Source: a virus
Reading direction: 5' to 3' (one strand)
Virus record (IMG/VR): IMGVR_UViG_3300015189_000003
Span: 1 to 64,000 of that record
DNA: 64,000 nucleotides
In this document: in pieces, positions 23,980 through 30,589 of the stretch
How the letters are laid out: every line of letters starts with the position of its first letter
Position numbering within the stretch: position 1 is the first letter of the stretch
Translations under genes and position numbers: made by a program
The notes under the pieces: generated by a model
What the model was told of the DNA's origin: nothing
Database searches by the model: none
Seen by the model: the letters and a program-made list of their open reading frames with translations, nothing else

Positions 23980-26511
23980 CTAAAAAGGCAACTCCTCTGT
24001 TTCAAACACATCGCCCCGCACCGCTTCCGCCTGCCAGTTTTCTTCCGGCGGAATCGGGTCGAGGACGTAATTCGTGATTCTGTAAAACTTGCCTTCGCGA
24101 ATGGTCGTTATCCTCGTCGGAGTCGCGACCGCCCCGCGTTTCCACCAGTCGATGCAGCTATCAATCCAACTACCAGTATCGTCAGAAACGGGAGCTGCGT
24201 CGCTTCGCTTCCGCCACCAGGCTTGAGCCTTTTGGCCGGCCCAGCCGTCATGGTCGAGGCAAACCCATTCGCTGATTTTTTCGAGAGCGAGATTGCCTTC
24301 GTAGCCCGGCACGCGGCAGATATAATCCACCCGCAGCGTGTCCGGCCCGATGCCTTTGGCCTTTTGGTGGCGAGCCATATTGACCTCTTCCACAAGCCAG
24401 TCTTGCGGCTTCGAGAGGATCTGCGCCAGCTTGTCAGCCTCTTCGCCGTGCTTGAGTTCCCGCGGCGGGAACTGAAAGCCGCAGAACGGACAGACGGCGG
24501 CCGAGAGCGGCACATCTTGCTCGCAGTTGACGCACTTTTTGGTCGGCGCGTCGGCGTCCGGATTTTTCTTTTTCGGCTTGCCGAAGTCGATCGCGTCGAG
24601 GGGTCCGTGGCGCAAAATGTTTTCGCCGAAGTCGAGAATCAGCGCGTTATCCTTGCCGGGAAACAGCCTGAAAGCTCTTCCGCAAATTTGGCTGTAGAGT
24701 CCAGGCGAACAAGTCGCCCGCAACACGGCGATGCAGTCGATACAGGGGGCGTCGAAGCCAGTCGTCAAGACGTCGACATTGGTCAGCCATCGCAGCCGCC
24801 GGTTCCGGAAGTCGCTCAGAGTATTGGCCCGCTCGATTGGCAGGGTGTCGCCAGTCACGGTCCCGCACTTCTCGCCGGTCAAGGTGGAAAGCTCTTGCGC
24901 GACGTGCTTGGCATGTTCCACCCCAGAGCAAAAGACCAGGACCGATTGACGGCCGGCAGACTTGGAGACGATTTCCGCACAGGCTGCCTTGACGACCGCC
25001 GGAACGTCGAAAAGTTGTTCCATCTCGGAATTAATGAATTCGCCCGCCCGAATATGCAGCTTCGAGGTATCTGCCGAGGCGTCGCCGACGTTGCTGATAA
25101 TCTGGCTCAGGTAGCCTTGCGAAATCAATTGCGGAATCGGAGCCGTATAGCAAATCTGCTGAAACAGCCCATCCGGCCGACAGAGCGCCCCTTCGCCCGT
25201 CCGGTACGGCGTAGCCGTCATGCCGACCATGCGGAGCTTGGGATTGATGCTTCGCAGGTCGTCGAGGAAAGCCCGGTACATCCCTTCGCCGGCAGTAGGG
25301 ACTAAATGACAATTGTGGACCAGGACACCCCCAGCGAAGTAAGAAGGGTGGCCACTGACTTGCAGGTCATGCACAGTTCGGCGGCTTGCTCGTTCCGGAT
25401 CCTGATTACCTTCCAGCCAAGTTCGGACAACAAAAGGTCTTTCTTGGCGTCCAGTGCTTTCCGGCCGTACATATCGTGTGAACGGCCGTCGCACTCTATC
25501 CCAATTTTCAGGCTGCGATTCCCGATGTCCAGCTTGTAGCAAGTTGGGTATCCGCCGCCCTTCACTTTGGGCTTTTTCGTCGGGATTGCGACTTCCGGTT
25601 CCCACCCATCCCCGAGGATCGCAAGCATGTTTGCGACCACTGGCGGCAATGGCCGACCGTTCCCACCTCGCACCTTCGGGAAATATCCCTTGGCCTTGTG
25701 GCCGTCGCTCAACTTTTTCCGCACCTCCGGCGTGCCGACCGGGTTGAAATGCAGCTTCGCGCACCGAATGCTGCAGTACCTCGTGCGAGCCCAGCGAGAT
25801 TTTGGATACAGGGCGTCCTTTCGCTTCCCGTCCGAGGCGCGAATCAGCGGATGCAATGGAGTTCCACAGCCAAGGCATGGCTTGTGAATCAGCAAGCGAT
25901 TCTCCAACTTCCAGGCAATTGGCCCGGATCCAGCCGCGGTCGGTGAAGAATCGATGGTTTGGAGTGCAGGACAAAACATGGCCATTGCTAACCTCAACTT
26001 TCAGAATAGAAGTTGCTTGTTTATTGAACGTGGACAGGACGCGACCGACTCCGCTGGCGTTTAAGACCAGATCGCCGACGCGAATCTCTTCAATTCGACG
26101 ATTGCCGCCAGGCGTGGCGACGAGCGTTTCGCCAGTGAAGCATTCATCTATAATGACTAGATTTCTAACGCCGAATTCCGCAGCCTTTTTGTGTACGGAC
26201 TGAATGCCGCCACAAATGACCGGCAGGTCGGTCCTTCGCTGTTTGAGTCCCGCCGAGTAGATTCCGCACAAAATATCCGGCGGCAGAAACGAGGATATTT
26301 TTTCGGCATTTTGTTTTAGCAACTCAGCTCTGTGAGCCAACACCAGCACTCTTCCGCCCCACCGTTGGACGGCTTCCCGGCACAACTCAGCGCACATGAC
26401 CGACTTCCCAGAGCCGGTCGGAGTGTCAATCACCGGATTGCCAGAACTGTTCAGCAAGAAATTCCAGACGGAATTGCAGGCGTCTTGCTGGTATGGTCGA
26501 AGAGAATACAT
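23980..26511 (-). CDS. SF2 DEAH-box helicase interrupted by an intein
   Basis: 843 residues in total, 566 after splicing. Walker A DTPTGSGKS (residues 29-37), motif Ia VLVLAHRAEL, Walker B IIDE|CH split by the intein after residue 123, motif III GMTATPYRTG, motif IV/V VLVFCSGV and VLTTGFDAPCI, motif VI QICGRAFRLFPGK. A CVNCE...CPFC zinc ribbon lies in the C-terminal part. The spliced motif is DECH. The tail ends ETEELPF, like an SSB acidic tip. Restriction-type or replication helicase (UvsW/HsdR-like by layout). Activity should need splicing because the insertion divides the ATPase site. Confidence 0.9.
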   Translation of the reverse strand: MYSLRPYQQDACNSVWNFLLNSSGNPVIDTPTGSGKSVMCAELCREAVQRWGGRVLVLAHRAELLKQNAEKISSFLPPDILCGIYSAGLKQRRTDLPVICGGIQSVHKKAAEFGVRNLVIIDECFTGETLVATPGGNRRIEEIRVGDLVLNASGVGRVLSTFNKQATSILKVEVSNGHVLSCTPNHRFFTDRGWIRANCLEVGESLADSQAMPWLWNSIASADSRLGREAKGRPVSKISLGSHEVLQHSVREAAFQPGRHAGGAEKVERRPQGQGIFPEGARWERSAIAASGRKHACDPRGWVGTGSRNPDEKAQSEGRRIPNLLQAGHRESQPENWDRVRRPFTRYVRPESTGRQERPFVVRTWLEGNQDPERASRRTVHDLQVSGHPSYFAGGVLVHNCHLVPTAGEGMYRAFLDDLRSINPKLRMVGMTATPYRTGEGALCRPDGLFQQICYTAPIPQLISQGYLSQIISNVGDASADTSKLHIRAGEFINSEMEQLFDVPAVVKAACAEIVSKSAGRQSVLVFCSGVEHAKHVAQELSTLTGEKCGTVTGDTLPIERANTLSDFRNRRLRWLTNVDVLTTGFDAPCIDCIAVLRATCSPGLYSQICGRAFRLFPGKDNALILDFGENILRHGPLDAIDFGKPKKKNPDADAPTKKCVNCEQDVPLSAAVCPFCGFQFPPRELKHGEEADKLAQILSKPQDWLVEEVNMARHQKAKGIGPDTLRVDYICRVPGYEGNLALEKISEWVCLDHDGWAGQKAQAWWRKRSDAAPVSDDTGSWIDSCIDWWKRGAVATPTRITTIREGKFYRITNYVLDPIPPEENWQAEAVRGDVFETEELPF
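25302..25997 (-). CDS. Vsr-like (EDxHD/DUF559-type) endonuclease nested out of frame in the intein
   Basis: 231 residues from the first Met; the domain proper begins about residue 30. A zinc finger appears as CLGCG (about 42-46) and CSIRC (about 75-79); then KPKVKGGG, YKLDIGNRSLKIGIECDGRSHD with the Glu, Asp and His of a PD-(D/E)xK/Vsr-like site, and LGWKVIRIRN, the standard end of that fold. The helicase/intein frame stays open over the whole length, so both proteins are encoded by the same bases. Stop falls 8 nt beyond the intein end. Start uncertain: an internal TTG after TTGGAG would trim the shadow-like first 30 residues. Likely the homing nuclease that spreads the intein. Confidence 0.78.
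   Translation of the reverse strand: MRLAMAMFCPALQTIDSSPTAAGSGPIAWKLENRLLIHKPCLGCGTPLHPLIRASDGKRKDALYPKSRWARTRYCSIRCAKLHFNPVGTPEVRKKLSDGHKAKGYFPKVRGGNGRPLPPVVANMLAILGDGWEPEVAIPTKKPKVKGGGYPTCYKLDIGNRSLKIGIECDGRSHDMYGRKALDAKKDLLLSELGWKVIRIRNEQAAELCMTCKSVATLLTSLGVSWSTIVI
25312..26142 (-). mobile_element. Intein (277 aa) in the helicase DECH motif
   Basis: Residues 124-400 of the helicase. It starts with Cys (CFTGETLVATPGG, block A), has block B SCTPNHRFFT with Thr-x-x-His-like TPNH, block F VHDLQVSGHPSYFAGGVLVHN and ends His-Asn followed by Cys401 of the host protein. These are all residues needed for protein splicing. The middle in this frame has no LAGLIDADG motif and low-complexity, Arg/Gly-rich sequence; the same DNA encodes an endonuclease in another frame. 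Insertion exactly in a conserved ATPase motif is typical of inteins. Confidence 0.92.
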
Positions 26512-26542
26512 TGGCAGTCCGTGCGAATGAGAATCCTAAAAA

Positions 26543-26620
26543 GTCGCCAGCGACGGAATCGAACCGTCTGGAACGTACCAACCGGGCGAGCCAGCACCCG
26601 GCCGCAGCGAGCGCCGCGAC
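26543..26620 (-). ncRNA. tRNA-like element (T-arm and acceptor-like end)
   Basis: Non-coding gap between the DUF669 gene and the helicase. The minus strand has a perfect T-arm GACGG-UUCGAUU-CCGUC (26552-26568) followed by GCUGGCGAC and five U. Upstream lie CCGGG...CCCGG and UGG...CCA stems, and GUCGC could pair with GCGAC, but no standard D-arm or 7-nt anticodon loop can be drawn. Probably a degenerate or unusual tRNA-like RNA. Confidence 0.35.
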
Positions 26621-26639
26621 CGAGCACAAGGCAGGACGA

Positions 26640-27209
26640 TTACCCCCAGGGGGTTGCCGGAGCGTAAGCCGGAGCCGCAGGACCGGGAGCCACAGGAGCC
26701 GACGGCGGGAAAGCCGCGGGAGCCTGCTGGTAGACCGGAGGAGCCGCGGGCGGCGGACCGCCAGGACCGGACTGGCGCGGCTTGAACGAGGAAATCTCGT
26801 TCTTGGCCGCATATTCGCCCTTGGCGGGAATCGCCTTGACGGAGATTCGCACCGGCTTGTTATGCAGCTCTTCGGACGCCTTCGGAGTCAGGACGCCGAC
26901 CGCCCGGCACAGGGCCGAGAGATTGCCTTCCGAAATCCGGATTGCCGTCTTCGTGTTTTCGGGAATCGCCGTCCCCGCCGGCAAGCGGCAGCCGAGCCAC
27001 AGATTGAAGTTGTGGAACAGCTTCCGATTCTGATACTTGCCGTTCAGGATCTGAAATTCCGTCTTGAGCATGTCGCCCGTACTATCCTTCGTCGCCTTCT
27101 TCTCGGACTTGACCATGATTGCCTCATAGTCGCCGGCGGGAATCAGGTCGAAGCCGTCATTAGGCTCGACCTTGTTCGCGTCGAAGCCACTTGCACCAAA
27201 ATCTGCCAT
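26640..27209 (-). CDS. DUF669-family phage protein
   Basis: 189 residues from ATG 27209. The N-terminal ~130 residues read as the DUF669 phage family (PAGDYEAIMVKSEKK, LKTEFQILNGKYQNRKLFHNFNLW), commonly beside recombination genes; an ssDNA-binding role is suspected for the family. The C-terminal ~50 residues are Pro/Ala/Gly/Gln-rich and disordered, ending in PWG, a layout like SSB proteins. Lies 4 nt after the Sak4-like ATPase, supporting a replication/recombination unit. Confidence 0.75.
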   Translation of the reverse strand: MADFGASGFDANKVEPNDGFDLIPAGDYEAIMVKSEKKATKDSTGDMLKTEFQILNGKYQNRKLFHNFNLWLGCRLPAGTAIPENTKTAIRISEGNLSALCRAVGVLTPKASEELHNKPVRISVKAIPAKGEYAAKNEISSFKPRQSGPGGPPPAAPPVYQQAPAAFPPSAPVAPGPAAPAYAPATPWG

Positions 27210-27213
27210 AAAA

Positions 27214-28047
27214 CTAACCCTCTTTCTTCGAAGAACCATCGTTGACGACGCCAGAGATATTCCCGTCGGCACTGGCAGGGCCAGCGACAGCAGGAGCCGG
27301 AGGCAGGGGCGGCATCAAGCCCGCCTGCGGCAGATATTGAGCGTAAGCGGCCCATTCCATGGGCAATTCGTCAGGCAGGCGAAGGCGGTTTTTCGCTTCG
27401 GCAACTGCGCTGGCATTCGTGCGGATGAAGCGGTCCTTGCCGCCGACCGCGATTTGGCGGACCTTGTTGAAGCCGAGGTCTTCGGATCGGGTAAAGACCC
27501 GGTAAGACGAGAAGAAGACCTCGTCGCACCATTCTTGAATCATGCCGTTGACGGCTTTATGCAGGTCCGGCTCGTAACGGTCGTAGCTGTCAGTTTCGGG
27601 ACTGGCAAACTTGGCGATGCGGGCATGAGCCAGGAGGATAATCCCCATGCCGCGATTGTCCCGCAGGGCGTCGAAGCCTTTCAGCAGGTAATCCCAGCAC
27701 TTGACCGCGGCTTCGTAGCCCTTGCCGTAGGCGATTTTCTCGATGGACGCGACACCGGCGTCTTGCGAGACTTTCGCGAAGATGAGAGCCTGCAGCCAGT
27801 CGAGGGTATCGACCGCCACCCACTTATAATCGTGCTTCTCTTGCAGGAGCCAGGAGATAGCCGTCAATACGTTGCCGAAGTCGTTGCACCGAGGCGTCTT
27901 GTCGCAGTCGATGTCGTTTAGGCCGTCTTCAATGTCGATGAAGATGCAGCCAGGGGCCTCGCTGGCCCAGGTCGATTTCCCGCAGCCGTGGATCCCGTAA
28001 TTCATAATCCGCCGCGGCTTGAGCTTCCGTCCGGTTAAGACTTGCAC
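27214..28047 (-). CDS. RecA-fold ATPase of the phage Sak4/AAA_24 type
   Basis: 277 residues starting at GTG 28047 after GAGGAGG. Walker A YGIHGCGKST (about residues 17-26), IFIDIEDG, a WVAVDTLDWL Walker B strand, GMGIILLAHAR typical of RecA-core proteins, and a late Pro/Ala-rich tail. Such proteins, next to an SSB-like partner, perform single-strand annealing or assist replication. Length fits the family. Its partner is probably the DUF669 protein directly below. Confidence 0.78.
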   Translation of the reverse strand: MQVLTGRKLKPRRIMNYGIHGCGKSTWASEAPGCIFIDIEDGLNDIDCDKTPRCNDFGNVLTAISWLLQEKHDYKWVAVDTLDWLQALIFAKVSQDAGVASIEKIAYGKGYEAAVKCWDYLLKGFDALRDNRGMGIILLAHARIAKFASPETDSYDRYEPDLHKAVNGMIQEWCDEVFFSSYRVFTRSEDLGFNKVRQIAVGGKDRFIRTNASAVAEAKNRLRLPDELPMEWAAYAQYLPQAGLMPPLPPAPAVAGPASADGNISGVVNDGSSKKEG

Positions 28048-28367
28048 GTTTCATCCTCCTCGATGATTGGTTTCGACCAAAAAAATTGCTTGTGGTATCG
28101 GCACAGCGGCTCGCCGCTGCCTTTGGTGTGAGTTGCCTTGGAGTGGCAGTAAAAGCATTCGCCCGGAAGGACCGAATCTACCGGCTCGTCGGCGACTGGG
28201 TCTTGCGCCGCTGGCGTCCCGAGCAGGCCGGACAGGTCGACGCAGGGATTCGATAAAGCCGGTGGAAAGCCCATCGGGCCAACGTTGAACGTCGGAGCCA
28301 TCCACGAGGGGAAAGCCCGCTCGATTCGTTCCAGGTCGCGAGTGATGCCTTCGGAAATAGTGTTCAT
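28035..28367 (-). CDS. Small protein with treble-clef-like zinc site
   Basis: 110 residues. The C-terminal part has CFYCHSKATHTKGSGEPLCRYH, with CxxC, His and C..H ligands. The N-terminal part is low in motif content. Overlaps the ATPase start by 13 nt. An accessory to recombination is possible. Confidence 0.55.
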   Translation of the reverse strand: MNTISEGITRDLERIERAFPSWMAPTFNVGPMGFPPALSNPCVDLSGLLGTPAAQDPVADEPVDSVLPGECFYCHSKATHTKGSGEPLCRYHKQFFWSKPIIEEDETCKS

Positions 28368-28549
28368 GCCATCCGCCTTTCCCAGTCCGTCAGTTCACGG
28401 AACCGTTTGACTTCGGCCAGGACGCGGCGGAGGTGGGACTTGGCGATGTCGTAGGCTTCACCGTGGCCAGATTGTCGCATGGCCTCGTCGGTCGCCAGTT
28501 CGAGCCGTGCGGCGAGTTGTCGCGGCAGGGCGATTGCGGTAGATTGCAT
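28364..28549 (-). CDS. Small helical protein, first gene of the replication operon
   Basis: 61 residues, helical and basic; ATG preceded by AAGGAAACGACCG. It is the first gene downstream of the operator-promoter region at 28644-28690, so its leader of about 90 nt belongs to the early replication operon. No domain recognised. Confidence 0.55.
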   Translation of the reverse strand: MQSTAIALPRQLAARLELATDEAMRQSGHGEAYDIAKSHLRRVLAEVKRFRELTDWERRMA

Positions 28550-28643
28550 CGGTCGTTTCCTTTCGTGAATGAGGGGTTTCGGCTTCGGGCCGTTCGCGTG
28601 GACAAGACGCGAGCGGCCTTTTTTTATTTATCGACCACACAGC

Positions 28644-28690
28644 CAAGTCTAATTAGTTAGACAACCAAGTCAAGCCCGGTATTGTCTAAT
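28644..28690 (-). promoter_or_regulatory. Early promoter with overlapping operators
   Basis: Minus-strand -35 TTGACT (28668-28673) and -10 TAGACT (28646-28651), 16-bp spacing. A palindrome GTCTAATTAGTTAGAC (28647-28662) lies between and over them, and another half site GTCTAA is at 28684-28689 upstream of the -35. It sits between the HTH gene and the replication operon, so it is the likely target of that HTH protein. Confidence 0.65.
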
Positions 28691-28714
28691 TTTCTGGATT
28701 TCTTGAAAATCGGC

Positions 28715-28987
28715 CTATTTGCCGGCTATTTTCTTCAAAATTTCTTCGGACGGGGCGACATTTTGCCACTTGCCGAGCCGAAACAATTTGGCGATTTCAG
28801 GCCAGTGAGCCAGAGAGCCGCCGACGCCTTCACCGCGAAGCCAGTTGAAAACCGTCGCCCGGCTGACGTTTAGTTTTTCCGCCAGCTTGAGCGCGTTCAT
28901 CCCTTTGGACCGCATGAGATAGCCCAGGTAGATAGCGACCTGCCCTTCGGGCGTTGTCGCGTCGGGATGAGTCTTTCGGGGACGCAT
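28715..28987 (-). CDS. HTH DNA-binding regulator
   Basis: 90 residues from ATG 28987 (GGGGTAGG upstream). An Xre/Cro-type helix-turn-helix is clear: MNALKLAEKLNVSRATVFNWLRG (about 33-55). The C-terminus continues with two helices and no cleavage domain, so it is Cro-like in size. It ends just before the operator region of the replication operon and probably represses or times it. Transcribed in the same direction as its target, unlike the divergent lambda layout. Confidence 0.8.
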   Translation of the reverse strand: MRPRKTHPDATTPEGQVAIYLGYLMRSKGMNALKLAEKLNVSRATVFNWLRGEGVGGSLAHWPEIAKLFRLGKWQNVAPSEEILKKIAGK

Positions 28988-29036
28988 CCCAATAATCCTA
29001 CCCCTCGTCGTCGTCACGCTCCACCCCCTGCCTTCT

Positions 29037-29255
29037 TTAGCAATGGCCTTTCAACGCCACCAGCCCCTTACAAACCCGCACGCACTCGACAAACCGCTCG
29101 ACCGCCCAATCGACCCAGTCTTGGCCCTTGAGTTTGAACGCGATGCCATATGTCCTGGCCGCCTCGTAGGGAGGAGACGTAAAGACCAAATCGACGGACT
29201 TGTCCGGCATCGCCTTCATTAGTTCGAGGCAGTCGCCGCAGAGGATACTACCCAC
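29037..29255 (-). pseudogene. Truncated N6/N4 DNA methyltransferase
   Basis: 72 residues from a GTG. It matches only the start of a beta-class methyltransferase: ILCGDCLELMKAMPDKSVDLVFTSPPYEA (motif IV SPPY) through WAVERFVECVRVCKGLVAL, then stops. The target-recognition region and the FxGxG AdoMet site are missing, and no continuation is found in the other frames before the repressor at 28987. A gene remnant, unless the short product has gained a role. Confidence 0.75.
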
Positions 29256-29727
29256 GTCCCACCCCCATAAATCCCGTTCGGCCTTGCCGGTAGCCGCCCG
29301 TCCGCTGGTCGAGCCGGCGGCTTTGCTGGTCGTGCCCCCAGGTCGATTCGCCGGCCGCTTGCTTGGCCGCCCGGATTGCCAGGTAGGCCGCCTCGTGGTC
29401 CGGCGAGAGGCAGACCTTGTTGTCCTCGTGGGGCGGAGCGTCAGGGTCGTGAAACCGGTGCTTTTTTACCTTGTGCCAGCGGTTAAATTCGGCCATCGTG
29501 TAGGCCATGCCGACCTCCCGTCCAGAGACAGGCTTTCGCTTCCTCCGCTTCTTCTTCTTGGCCGGCTTTGGTTCAGCCGTCCGGCCCGACCTGGCCTTGA
29601 CCGACGACCGTGGGACCGTGCGGACGAGCCCGCTTTCCTCGTATTTGACGCGAGCCGACTCGACGCCAGCGTCCCCGAGGAATTCGGCAAAGACGCCTTG
29701 GACTTTGATTTTATGGCCGATTTTCAT
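29248..29727 (-). CDS. Basic hypothetical protein
   Basis: 159 residues. The first ~50 look like a small beta domain (IKVQGVFAEFLGDAG); the centre is extremely basic (PAKKKKRRKRKP) and likely binds nucleic acid; the C-terminus is Gln/Arg/Gly-rich. It overlaps the truncated methyltransferase by 8 nt. Confidence 0.55.
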   Translation of the reverse strand: MKIGHKIKVQGVFAEFLGDAGVESARVKYEESGLVRTVPRSSVKARSGRTAEPKPAKKKKRRKRKPVSGREVGMAYTMAEFNRWHKVKKHRFHDPDAPPHEDNKVCLSPDHEAAYLAIRAAKQAAGESTWGHDQQSRRLDQRTGGYRQGRTGFMGVGRG

Positions 29728-29728
29728 C

Positions 29729-29845
29729 TTAAAAATCCTCCAATCCGTCGTCTTCGGTGACGGCGTACAACGCCCAAAATCCGAAGAGCATGAGTACCGA
29801 AAACGCGACGATGAACAGTTGGCCTGCGGGCGGGATGTAGTTCAT
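29729..29845 (-). CDS. Tiny membrane protein
   Basis: 38 residues with one transmembrane helix (QLFIVAFSVLMLFGFWALYAV) and an acidic tail. ATG 3 nt after the stop of the DUF5758-like gene with GGAGGAGTAC upstream. Function unknown. Confidence 0.55.
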   Translation of the reverse strand: MNYIPPAGQLFIVAFSVLMLFGFWALYAVTEDDGLEDF

Positions 29846-29847
29846 GG

Positions 29848-30276
29848 CTAGTACTCCTCCGCCTCTATTCGCGTGATAAAGAAGTGGATGCCACCAGCAC
29901 ACTCAATCGCGTAATCCTCGTTCCATTCGCGCGGCTTCACGGTTTGCCCGATGCGGTATTCCGTCTTGCCGTCGTAATTCGCCACGCCGAAATCAGCACC
30001 GATGACTTCCAGCACTTCCGCAAACTCCGCTCGGCACTTGCGGCCAAAGGCGTGTGACCGCTTGGCGGCTTCTGGGATGCGGAGCTTGACGATTACCCCG
30101 TTGCGGCATTTCTTCCAGCCGATCAATGCGCCTTCTGGAAGGATGCGAGTGCTAGCGATGGCGAGTTCGGCGTTTTTCGCCTCGTACAGGTTCGCCCTGA
30201 TTCCAGTCGCCTCGCCTTTCAAAAAGCGATAGTGAGCGTCGAGGACTTCCTTGATTTGTTCTGGCATGTACTTCAC
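29848..30276 (-). CDS. DUF5758-like protein
   Basis: 142 residues. The C-terminal YAIECAGGIHFFITRIEAEEY matches the end of the DUF5758 domain found in phage proteins with pentapeptide-type repeats; the RILPEGALIGWKKC segment fits the same family. Function not established. Its ATG overlaps the csrA stop, so the two are coupled. Confidence 0.65.
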   Translation of the reverse strand: MKYMPEQIKEVLDAHYRFLKGEATGIRANLYEAKNAELAIASTRILPEGALIGWKKCRNGVIVKLRIPEAAKRSHAFGRKCRAEFAEVLEVIGADFGVANYDGKTEYRIGQTVKPREWNEDYAIECAGGIHFFITRIEAEEY

Positions 30277-30437
30277 TTTCCAGCCTCCTTATCCTTGAGT
30301 TCGTCCCGCAGGATCCGGACTTCCTTCGGCGCTTCGATGCCGATGCGGACTTTGTCGCCCCTGATTTGCGTGACCGTGATTTTGATGTTTTCGCCAATCG
30401 TCAACACTTCACCGACCCGTCTCGATAAAACTAAAAT
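30273..30437 (-). CDS. csrA: CsrA/RsmA translational regulator with ATT start codon
   Basis: 54 residues: (M)LVLSRRVGEVLTIGENI...VRIGIEAPKEVRILRDEL, a full-length CsrA with the RNA-binding strand and R-I-L-R-x-E end intact. CsrA dimers bind GGA motifs in mRNA leaders. A perfect AAGGAGGTG lies 4 nt before ATT TTA GTT TTA TCG; no ATG, GTG or TTG occurs between that site and the essential first strand, so the start must be ATT (infC-like) at 30437. The hairpin upstream ends in U5 right at the Shine-Dalgarno. Probably used to redirect host translation or time phage genes (inference). Confidence 0.88.
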   Translation of the reverse strand: MLVLSRRVGEVLTIGENIKITVTQIRGDKVRIGIEAPKEVRILRDELKDKEAGK

Positions 30438-30448
30438 GGGACACCTCC

Positions 30449-30500
30449 TTAAAAAGCTGCTGCCGGCGTTCAGCTCCCATGCTTCGACCGGACCAGCAGC
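30449..30500 (-). terminator. Hairpin with U5 directly before the csrA ribosome-binding site
   Basis: Minus-strand stem GCUGCUG (30494-30500) with CAGCAGC (30456-30462), internal CCGG/CCGG pairing possible, then UUUUU and AAGGAGGTG. Same layout as the six operon-leader hairpins though the stem sequence differs. Could terminate, attenuate, or expose the site for CsrA. The ~100 nt upstream carry several GGA triplets. Confidence 0.6.
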
Positions 30501-30589
30501 GTGAAATCCTTTTCGGGCGATTCCTCTACCGCCGCTCCATTTCCTACAGTGCTCAGGCAGGGAGTCGCACCCCATTCATTTTGTCACTG

